5,645 nt of DNA from Prochlorococcus marinus str. MIT 9215 (GTDB taxonomy: Bacteria > Cyanobacteriota > Cyanobacteriia > PCC-6307 > Cyanobiaceae): NCBI GenBank assembly GCA_949486985.1, contig CATBLW010000284.1:1-5645 (forward strand), read 5' to 3'. The notes beneath the pieces are model-generated. The model had not been told where the DNA came from, made no database searches, and saw nothing but the letters and a program-made list of their open reading frames with translations. Of the stretch, positions 1-4,992 are shown piece after piece. Each line of letters starts with the position of its first letter. The stretch's first letter is position 1. The position numbers and the translations under genes were made by a program.

Positions 1-710
1 GGAAGAGGGCTTTCGTTGGCATCAATCCAGGCCCAGGCGGCATAAACCCCAAGACAAGGCAAGAATTTGCGTCCATCGACTTGCAAATTGGCCGTAGGCC
101 AGCCCAATTTGCGACCAAGACCGCGGCCATGAACAACCGATCCACGAAAGCGATAGGGCCGACCCATCAGGCTTTTGGCTGTCTTGAGATCAGCTTCGTT
201 TAGGGCCGCACGAATGCGGCTGCTACTCATCCGTCCGTCCTCATCCTCGAGGATTGGCAGGATGACAACCTCAACTCCGGCTGCTGAAGCAAGCCGCTGC
301 AAGGTTTGCGTATCGCCTTGACGATCACGTCCGAAGCGAAAGTTCGCACCAACGGCAATGCGACGAGCTTGAAGGGTATTGAGCAGCATTTGCTCAACAA
401 ACTCTTCAGCGCTGAGTGCTGCCAAGGCGCGATCAAAAGGGACCATCACCAACTGCTCGACTCCAAGAGGAGCAAGTAACGAAGCCTTCTCAGAAGGCAG
501 GTCGAGGCGCAACCGGGGGTCACCATGAAGCACTTCGCGGGGATGGGGCCAGAAGCTCACCACAGTGGGCACTCCTGGGGCTTCCTTAACAACAGAATTG
601 ATCACTCGACGATGCCCTGCATGAAGGCCATCGAAACTGCCTAAAGCCAGCGCTGTTGGGGTGCTTGCCTGTTGAGGGGAGCAAAGAGGAATCAATGGGT
701 CCGTGCACAC
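1..710 (-). CDS. ribF: Bifunctional riboflavin kinase / FAD synthetase RibF, 3' end cut off by the window edge
   Basis: RibF phosphorylates riboflavin to FMN and adenylates FMN to FAD in the cytoplasm. Reading the minus strand from GTG at 710 gives about 236 residues with no stop before base 1. The N-terminal FAD synthetase (nucleotidyltransferase) domain shows GSFDGLHAGH near residues 24-33, GANFRFG near 121-127 and SSSRIR near 162-167. The C-terminal riboflavin kinase domain begins near residue 185 and shows VVHGRGLGRKLGWPTANL, with its PTAN motif near 205-208. Full-length RibF is usually about 300-315 residues, so some 70-80 residues, including the rest of the kinase domain, lie outside the window. 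The start is uncertain. GTG 710 gives VCTDPLIPLCS, while a TTG at 695 would give a protein starting L/M-IPLCS, and neither has a clear Shine-Dalgarno sequence. It is divergent from the DUF3611 gene. The identification is firm and only the start is in doubt. Confidence 0.93.
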   Translation of the reverse strand, partial: MCTDPLIPLCSPQQASTPTALALGSFDGLHAGHRRVINSVVKEAPGVPTVVSFWPHPREVLHGDPRLRLDLPSEKASLLAPLGVEQLVMVPFDRALAALSAEEFVEQMLLNTLQARRIAVGANFRFGRDRQGDTQTLQRLASAAGVEVVILPILEDEDGRMSSSRIRAALNEADLKTAKSLMGRPYRFRGSVVHGRGLGRKLGWPTANLQVDGRKFLPCLGVYAAWAWIDANESPL

Positions 711-755
711 GGCGGGAGTAGATGGCAAGTTTGAACGAGCGCTGCTGAATTCTGG

Positions 756-1319
756 ATGGCTGATCGCCTCGACCTTCAAATGCTTTCGCAAGGGCTGCGC
801 CGCGTGGGCTGGATCCGCTTTTGGATTCAAACAACCCTTGGGGTGGTAGTCGTTGGCGTGCTGTTGTTCAACAATATTGGCAGCAGTCTGGCGCGTAATT
901 CGGAGCGCGCTCTAGGTCTTGGACCTGGGCTGTCGCTAACCAGCCTTGCCTTTTTGGTGTTGCTTTACAGCCTTTGGCAGGGCTGGCTGATTGTTCGTGT
1001 TGGCAGAGCGCTCAATAGTGCGGCAAGACCCAGTAGGGGTGAGACAGGTCGGCTGTTGAAGCGGGGTCTGATTGTTGATGTACTCGGCTTGGTCTTTGCT
1101 TCTATTGGTTATCAATCTTTAGCGGGAAGTTTGTTCGTTCAGGCTTCGATGCAGGCACCTGGAATTTCGATTGGGGCTGGACGATCAGCCCTTGACAACT
1201 ATCCGATCACCTCTTTGGAGATGCTTTCGGTTCTAAGCAATACCCAAGTTCTGTTTGCCCATTTGATCGGTTTGATCTTTTCGCTCTGGCTACTGCAGAG
1301 GATCTACCGGAGCAGCTAA
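756..1319 (+). CDS. DUF3611 family membrane protein, TIC21/PIC1-like
   Basis: A 187-residue integral membrane protein. Hydrophobic segments suggest four transmembrane helices, at about residues 21-42, 60-82, 103-130 and 160-182. The N-terminal LRRVGWIRFWIQTTLGVV and the C-terminal NTQVLFAHLIGLIFSLWLLQRI are the patterns I associate with DUF3611. That family includes chloroplast TIC21/PIC1, which has been proposed both as an inner-envelope protein-import component and as an iron permease. The function of the cyanobacterial members is unsettled, so no substrate is assigned. The length matches a full-size cyanobacterial member and no part appears missing. The start is ATG 756, the only plausible start after an in-frame TGA at 732, and no clear ribosome binding site precedes it. 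It is divergent from ribF, and its last four bases overlap the 3' end of surE on the other strand. Family assignment is from recognition of the sequence, not a search. Confidence 0.85.
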   Translation: MADRLDLQMLSQGLRRVGWIRFWIQTTLGVVVVGVLLFNNIGSSLARNSERALGLGPGLSLTSLAFLVLLYSLWQGWLIVRVGRALNSAARPSRGETGRLLKRGLIVDVLGLVFASIGYQSLAGSLFVQASMQAPGISIGAGRSALDNYPITSLEMLSVLSNTQVLFAHLIGLIFSLWLLQRIYRSS

Positions 1320-2113
1320 TTGTTCAGGTTCAAATTTGGCAGTGCCGAAAGTTGCCCCCGCCAGAACAAATCTGGCTGAATCGGTGTGATCGATGGTGAA
1401 TTGGTCTCAATCTGAGCCACATCGCTGAGCCAGTCGCTGGGGCCATGCCCTGCAGCTTGCAAATCCTTGACGACTTCACCTGCCATCCAAAAGTAAGTGT
1501 GGCCTCGAGGATCGATCCTGCGGCTGAATTGTTCCTCGTAATGACGAATCGAAAGACGGGTCCAGCGCAATGGGCCCATCAGCTTTGGATCACATGGAGG
1601 AATATTCAGATTCAAAAGCAGGTTGTTGGGCCATTGGTCGGAGAGAGCCTTTTCAGCAACATCCATCGCCATTTCAGCTGCGCACTGAAAATCCCGCCAT
1701 TTGAAGCAAGCAACGCTCACAGCTAGCGCCGGCAGTTGCTCCAGCGTGCCTTCCATCGCCGCGGCCACCGTGCCCGAGCAGAACACATCTGTCCCCAGGT
1801 TGGGGCCATGGTTGATCCCTGACAAAACAAGATCCGGTTTCTCTGGCAGCAGCTCAGACAATGCCAACTTCACGCAATCTGCAGGTGTGCCGCTGCAGGC
1901 CCAGGCTGTAACACCAGGGACATAGAGCTCATCGGCTCGTTCCGCCCTGATAGGGGTATGGAGTGTGAGTCCATGACCAGTTGCTGAGCGCTCCTGGTCT
2001 GGACAAACAACCGTGACCTGATGGCCGTGGTCAGAAGCCACAGCAGCCAGGCAGCGAATTCCCTCGGCAAAAATGCCGTCGTCATTGCTGATCAGAATTC
2101 GCAGCGAGGTCAT
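1316..2113 (-). CDS. surE: 5'/3'-nucleotidase SurE
   Basis: SurE is a cytoplasmic metal-dependent phosphatase that removes phosphate from nucleoside 5'- and 3'-monophosphates and, in some species, from short polyphosphate. The 265-residue product begins MTSLRILISNDDGIFAEGI. The expected metal ligands are present: D11 and D12 in the SNDDG motif, S43 in the PDQERSATGHGLT segment, and N101 in SGINHGPNLGTDVFCSGTV. The SGTVAAAMEG stretch (113-122) follows as usual. Length is normal for the family. The start at ATG 2113 puts the SNDDG motif close to the N-terminus, as in known SurE proteins; no Shine-Dalgarno sequence is evident. In many proteobacteria surE sits beside pcm, but here it lies between a DUF3611 gene, whose 3' end it overlaps by 4 bases, and pheS, which diverges from it. 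The C-terminal tail after about residue 245 looks lineage-specific. Confidence 0.96.
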   Translation of the reverse strand: MTSLRILISNDDGIFAEGIRCLAAVASDHGHQVTVVCPDQERSATGHGLTLHTPIRAERADELYVPGVTAWACSGTPADCVKLALSELLPEKPDLVLSGINHGPNLGTDVFCSGTVAAAMEGTLEQLPALAVSVACFKWRDFQCAAEMAMDVAEKALSDQWPNNLLLNLNIPPCDPKLMGPLRWTRLSIRHYEEQFSRRIDPRGHTYFWMAGEVVKDLQAAGHGPSDWLSDVAQIETNSPSITPIQPDLFWRGQLSALPNLNLNN

Positions 2114-2183
2114 GGAGTCGAGCGCATTGCTGGGAACCTAGTCAACATGGCTGCTTACAGTCAGCCTCCGAGATTGTTTTGCT
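2114..2183. promoter_or_regulatory. Divergent surE/pheS intergenic region, presumed to hold promoters
   Basis: Seventy bases separate the surE ATG from the pheS GTG, which are transcribed away from each other, so promoter elements for both would be expected here or just inside the genes. A TTGACT box resembling a -35 element lies on the minus strand at 2145-2140, pointing towards surE, but no good -10 box follows at the right distance. On the plus strand TACAGT (2156-2161) resembles a -10 element without a properly spaced -35. The region is assigned by position and the individual boxes are weak. Confidence 0.3.
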
Positions 2184-3191
2184 GTGAGCGCCACTATTTC
2201 TTTGCAGCAGCTCACCGATCAGCTCGACGCCTTAGAGGCTGAGGCTGCGGCGGAGATAGCTGCTGCCGCTGATCCGGAGGCTCTTGAGCAATTACGGGTT
2301 GGTTTGCTGGGTAAAAAAGGGCGCTTGTCAGGCGTCTTAGGAGCCATGGGCAAGCTCCCTGGCGATGAACGCCCCCTTGTTGGCCAGCGGGCCAACGTGC
2401 TCAAAAGCCAATTGCAGGAGCTGTTATCGGCACAGCTGCAGGCAGTCAAATCAGCCGCAATGGCTGAAAGGCTGACGCAAGAAACGCTTGATGTCACCGC
2501 ACCACCCAGTGGCATCCCTGTGGGACACAGGCATCCATTGATCACCACCACAGAAGAGATCGTCGATTTGTTTTGTGGCTTGGGCTATGGGGTCGCCGAG
2601 GGACCCGAGATCGAAAGCGATCATTACAACTTCTCAGCACTCAATATTCCAGAAGACCATCCCGCCAGGGACATGCAAGACACGTTTTATCTGAGTGGCA
2701 ATCTGCTGCTGCGAACGCATACATCGCCTGTACAGATCCGTTATTTAGAGCAGAACCCACCACCAGTAAGGATCGTGGCCCCAGGCCGGGTCTATCGGCG
2801 TGATGCTGTCGATGCCACCCATTCACCTGTATTCCATCAGGTTGAGGTGTTGGCGATCGATGAGGGCCTCGATTTCAGCCATTTACGGGGCACGGTGATG
2901 GCGTTCTTAAAAGCCTTTTTTGGCGACTTGCCGGTGCGCTTTAGGGCTAGTTATTTCCCCTTTACTGAACCTTCAGCTGAGGTTGATGTTCAGTGGCGAG
3001 GTCGCTGGCTGGAGGTCATGGGCTGCGGCATGGTCGACCCAAGCGTGTTGGAAGGATTGGGCCTTGATCCTGAGCGCTGGAGTGGCTTTGCCGCTGGTCT
3101 TGGCGTTGAGCGCTTCTGCATGGTGCGCCATGGCATCGACGACATCCGCAGGCTTTATACAAGTGATCTGCGCTTCCTTGAGCAGTTCTAA
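2184..3191 (+). CDS. pheS: Phenylalanine--tRNA ligase alpha subunit PheS
   Basis: PheS is the catalytic alpha subunit of the cytoplasmic (alpha-beta)2 enzyme that charges tRNA-Phe with phenylalanine; its partner PheT is not in this window. The 335-residue product has the N-terminal coiled-coil tRNA-binding arm (about 1-95, with GLLGKKGRLSGVLG at 40-53) and then the class II catalytic domain. Visible motifs are DTFYL (166-170), RTHTSPVQIR (177-186), the motif 2 region GRVYRRDAVDATHSPVFHQ (201-219), FPFTEPSAEV (258-267), GCGMVDP (280-286) and the motif 3 region GLGVERFCMVRHGIDDIR (305-322). Length is typical for bacterial PheS. The start is GTG at 2184. The frame is open upstream only to a TAG at 2139, with no better start, and MSATISLQQL fits the family N-terminus. 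It is divergent from surE and followed by a strong inverted repeat. Confidence 0.97.
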   Translation: MSATISLQQLTDQLDALEAEAAAEIAAAADPEALEQLRVGLLGKKGRLSGVLGAMGKLPGDERPLVGQRANVLKSQLQELLSAQLQAVKSAAMAERLTQETLDVTAPPSGIPVGHRHPLITTTEEIVDLFCGLGYGVAEGPEIESDHYNFSALNIPEDHPARDMQDTFYLSGNLLLRTHTSPVQIRYLEQNPPPVRIVAPGRVYRRDAVDATHSPVFHQVEVLAIDEGLDFSHLRGTVMAFLKAFFGDLPVRFRASYFPFTEPSAEVDVQWRGRWLEVMGCGMVDPSVLEGLGLDPERWSGFAAGLGVERFCMVRHGIDDIRRLYTSDLRFLEQF

Positions 3192-3203
3192 TCCCAGGTT
3201 TGC

Positions 3204-3240
3204 CGCCAAGTGATTAGTGGAGTCAACTAATCACTTGGCG
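3204..3240 (+). terminator. Perfect 14-bp inverted repeat after pheS, probable terminator hairpin
   Basis: CGCCAAGTGATTAG (3204-3217) and its exact reverse complement (3227-3240) flank a 9-base loop. The left arm starts 12 bases after the pheS stop, where a terminator for that gene would be expected. No run of T follows the right arm (the next bases are AAATCAACG), so it is not a textbook Rho-independent terminator. Cyanobacteria lack Rho, and hairpins without a clear U tract are plausible terminators there. A processing or mRNA-stabilising stem, or a DNA-binding site, is the alternative. Confidence 0.55.
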
Positions 3241-3258
3241 AAATCAACGTGATGACGT

Positions 3259-3290
3259 TTGCAGCCAAAACACCCGAACTCTCATAAACT
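3259..3290 (+). promoter_or_regulatory. Candidate nadK promoter
   Basis: Between the hairpin and nadK, TTGCAG (3259-3264) and the A+T-rich CATAAA/TAAACT (3283-3290) could act as -35 and -10 boxes with an 18-20 base spacer, placing transcription start shortly before the GTG at 3318. The matches are weak. A promoter somewhere here is expected if the hairpin at 3204-3240 terminates pheS transcription. Confidence 0.22.
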
Positions 3291-3317
3291 GCTGTCGTTC
3301 TCTCTGCTTGCCGATCG

Positions 3318-4226
3318 GTGCCCCGCGTCGGACTGATCGTTAACGACGGCAAGGATCTTGCGGTCGAGACCGCAATCACCATTCAAGCGAGGCTTGAATT
3401 GGCGGGTCATGAGGTAGTGCGCGTCAGTAGTGCGGGTGGATTGGTGGGCTTCGCCAATCCCGATCAACATCTGCGCACGCTTGGTTACAACGCTTGCGTG
3501 CCCGAAGGTTTTGATGCCTCCATGGCACTGGCCATTGTGTTGGGAGGCGATGGCACGGTGCTATCTGCTGCGCGGCAAACAGCACCGGTCCAGGTGCCAA
3601 TCCTTGCCATCAATACCGGCCACCTGGGATTCCTGGCTGAGGCCTACTTAGCGGATCTAGACCGAGCACTTGATCAGGTGCTTACAGAACAGTGGACGAT
3701 TGAAGAGCGCTGCAGCTTGGTGGTCAGTGTGATGCGCGGCGATCAGCGTCGCTGGGAGGCTCTATCTCTTAATGAGATGGCCTTGCATCGCGAACCGCTC
3801 ACCAGCATGTGTCACTTCGAGATTGCGATCGGCCGCCATGCACCTGTTGATATTTCCGCTGACGGCGTCATCCTCTCGACTCCAACGGGTTCAACGGCCT
3901 ATGCCCTGAGTGCAGGCGGACCTGTTATCACCCCTGAATGCCCCGTATTGCAGCTGGCTCCAATTGCTCCTCACTCCCTGGCATCAAGAGCACTTGTGTT
4001 CAGTGATCAGGAACCTGTAACCATATTTCCTGCCACCCCTGAGCGATTGATGATGGTGGTGGATGGAAGTGCGGGCTGTTATGTCTGGCCTGAAGACCGC
4101 GTGTTAATCCGCCGCAGCGATCACCCGGTGAAATTTGTACGCCTGGCGGATCATGAGTTCTTCCAAGTTTTGCGCAATAAGTTGGGCTGGGGACTGCCCC
4201 ATATCGCCAAGCCAGATCGCCTGTGA
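3318..4226 (+). CDS. nadK: NAD kinase (ATP/polyphosphate-dependent NAD phosphorylation)
   Basis: Cytoplasmic NAD kinase makes NADP from NAD, supplying the electron carrier for photosynthesis and biosynthesis. The 302-residue product shows the diagnostic GGDGT motif (76-80, in LAIVLGGDGTVLSAAR), INTGHLGFLAE (99-108), the NE dipeptide (152-153), the glycine-rich DGVILSTPTGSTAYALSAGG segment (182-201), and PIAPHSLASRALV (215-227). All are where the family has them and the length is normal. The start is GTG 3318, giving MPRVGLIVND; there is no clear Shine-Dalgarno sequence. Cyanobacteria commonly carry two NAD kinase paralogues. This copy is beside pheS rather than in an ndh cluster, so it is probably the second type, but the other copy is not visible here. 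The stop overlaps the start of the DUF192 gene in GTGA, implying co-transcription and probably translational coupling. Confidence 0.96.
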   Translation: MPRVGLIVNDGKDLAVETAITIQARLELAGHEVVRVSSAGGLVGFANPDQHLRTLGYNACVPEGFDASMALAIVLGGDGTVLSAARQTAPVQVPILAINTGHLGFLAEAYLADLDRALDQVLTEQWTIEERCSLVVSVMRGDQRRWEALSLNEMALHREPLTSMCHFEIAIGRHAPVDISADGVILSTPTGSTAYALSAGGPVITPECPVLQLAPIAPHSLASRALVFSDQEPVTIFPATPERLMMVVDGSAGCYVWPEDRVLIRRSDHPVKFVRLADHEFFQVLRNKLGWGLPHIAKPDRL

Positions 4227-4759
4227 ACGCGAAGCGATTGGGCCGTAGCTGCGGCTTGGTAGTGCTGACATCTATTGCCAGCATTGAAGTTTGCGCAGGA
4301 ACTCCACCGCAGCATCTGCCGCTGGAGGCGCAATGGTGTCTCAGCAGTGATCGATGCGTTTTGTTGGAGGTCGCCGATGAGAGAGAGGAGCAACGTTTGG
4401 GATTGATGCAGCGGCCAGCCCTCTCAGAGCTTCGTGGGATGTGGTTTCCGTTTCAACCTGCAAGACCACTGCGCTTTTGGATGCACAACACCTTGGCCCC
4501 GCTTGACATGGTGTTCGTTCATCAGGGTCGGGTGATGGCCATCGAAGCGGCTGTGCCTATTTGCCCCCATTTGCCATGTCCGAGCTATGGCCCCAATTCA
4601 CCGGCCGATGGAGGGGTGGAATTGAAGGCAGGCGAAGCGAAGCGACTAGCGATTCAAGTTGGGGATGCCGTTGAGATTCAGCGTCTTGCTACTCCGCTGA
4701 TTCAAAGCCAACAGTTCGAACCTCGTTCGCCATTCGAGCCGTCAAAGAGTTCGCCTTAA
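4223..4759 (+). CDS. DUF192 family protein with probable signal peptide
   Basis: A 178-residue protein of unknown function. The DUF192 domain spans about residues 44-152. It shows VADEREEQRLGLMQRP (50-65), MWFPF (73-77), FWMHNTLAPLDMVFV (85-99), and the closing VELKAGEAKRLAIQVGDAVEI (about 132-152). The N-terminus MNAKRLGRSCGLVVLTSIAS has a basic region and a hydrophobic stretch typical of a signal peptide. Cleavage after VCA (residue 25) would export it to the periplasm or thylakoid lumen. The sequence around C24 is not a good lipobox. The predicted mature part has four cysteines (C39, C45, C114, C119), the last two in CPHLPC, which could form disulfides. After the domain comes a short tail with a near-duplicated FEPRSP/FEPSKS (165-176). 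The start is GTG 4223, overlapping the nadK stop by 4 bases, so an operon with nadK is likely. The stop codon lies in the first unit of a 14-bp repeat array. Confidence 0.9.
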   Translation: MNAKRLGRSCGLVVLTSIASIEVCAGTPPQHLPLEAQWCLSSDRCVLLEVADEREEQRLGLMQRPALSELRGMWFPFQPARPLRFWMHNTLAPLDMVFVHQGRVMAIEAAVPICPHLPCPSYGPNSPADGGVELKAGEAKRLAIQVGDAVEIQRLATPLIQSQQFEPRSPFEPSKSSP

Positions 4760-4842
4760 AGACACCGCCAAAAAGACAGCGCCATAAAGACAACGCCAAA
4801 AAGACAATGCCCTAAAAACAAATCCCTAAAGAGAATGCCTTA
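4745..4842. repeat. Tandem array of seven 14-bp units at the DUF192 3' end
   Basis: Seven contiguous 14-base units start at 4745, 4759, 4773, 4787, 4801, 4815 and 4829, with a consensus close to AAGACAAYGCCWWA. The middle units are the most alike (for example AAGACAGCGCCATA, AAGACAACGCCAAA and AAGACAATGCCCTA). The outer ones diverge, and the first and last resemble each other (AAGAGTTCGCCTTA and AAGAGAATGCCTTA). The first unit encodes the last residues of the DUF192 protein and contains most of its stop codon; the remaining six are non-coding. Fourteen is not a multiple of three, so the array does not extend an open frame. It looks like a minisatellite; no role is evident. Confidence 0.9.
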
Positions 4843-4867
4843 ATTATTGAGCGGCATGCTCCGACGT

Positions 4868-4982
4868 TGCCTTGAAGAGAGAGCGGGCGCGATTGCTTTT
4901 GGTTTGACGCGTTAATGAGTTTTTGACGCCTTAAAAATGAAAAGCTGAATTTGAAGAGCTGAGCTTGAAGAGTTACGGCTGA
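4868..4982. repeat. Degenerate repeats continuing the 14-bp family in the convergent gap
   Basis: Beyond the tandem array the gap to cobL holds no gene but several repeated pieces. TTTGACGCSTTAA occurs at 4903-4915 and 4922-4934. TTGAAGAG occurs at 4872-4879, 4951-4958 and 4965-4972. AGCTGAATTTGAAG (4943-4956) is followed directly by AGCTGAGCTTGAAG (4957-4970), which is again a 14-base period. TGA recurs every 14 bases at 4924, 4938, 4952, 4966 and 4980. TGCCTTGAAGAGA (4868-4880) and CGCCTTAAAAATGA (4927-4940) resemble the phase-shifted unit of the array (CGCCTTAAAGACAC at 4753-4766). These look like decayed copies of the same repeat. Confidence 0.5.
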
Positions 4983-4992
4983 ACCTTTGGAT

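Noticed and set aside
586..834. An 82-codon minus-strand open frame across the ribF/DUF3611 divergent gap
   Set aside because: It overlaps the start of ribF in another frame and the start of the DUF3611 gene antisense. The residues resemble no family and the ribF frame fully accounts for the strand.
1445..1726. A 93-codon plus-strand open frame inside surE
   Set aside because: Antisense to well-supported surE and without recognisable features.
2219..2551. A 110-codon minus-strand open frame inside pheS
   Set aside because: It lies wholly antisense to the highly conserved pheS, is rich in Ser/Ala/Pro as expected of a shadow frame, and shows no motif.
2140..3227. Shared AGTCAAC at 2140-2146 and 3221-3227 as a regulatory motif flanking pheS
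   Set aside because: Seven bases is within chance for this window, and one copy lies in the hairpin loop.
3204..3240. Terminal inverted repeats of an insertion sequence or miniature element
   Set aside because: The arms are only 9 bases apart, there is no target-site duplication, and nothing that could be mobilised lies between them.
4223..4300. A lipoprotein signal in the DUF192 protein at C24
   Set aside because: The preceding residues IEV do not fit a lipobox (Leu/Val, small, Gly/Ala before Cys). Signal peptidase I cleavage after residue 25 fits better.
4000..4393. Two minus-strand open frames across the nadK/DUF192 junction
   Set aside because: Both are antisense to strongly supported genes and have no family-like sequence.
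4745..4842. A CRISPR array
   Set aside because: The 14-base units are head to tail with no spacers, far shorter than CRISPR repeats, and no cas gene is present.
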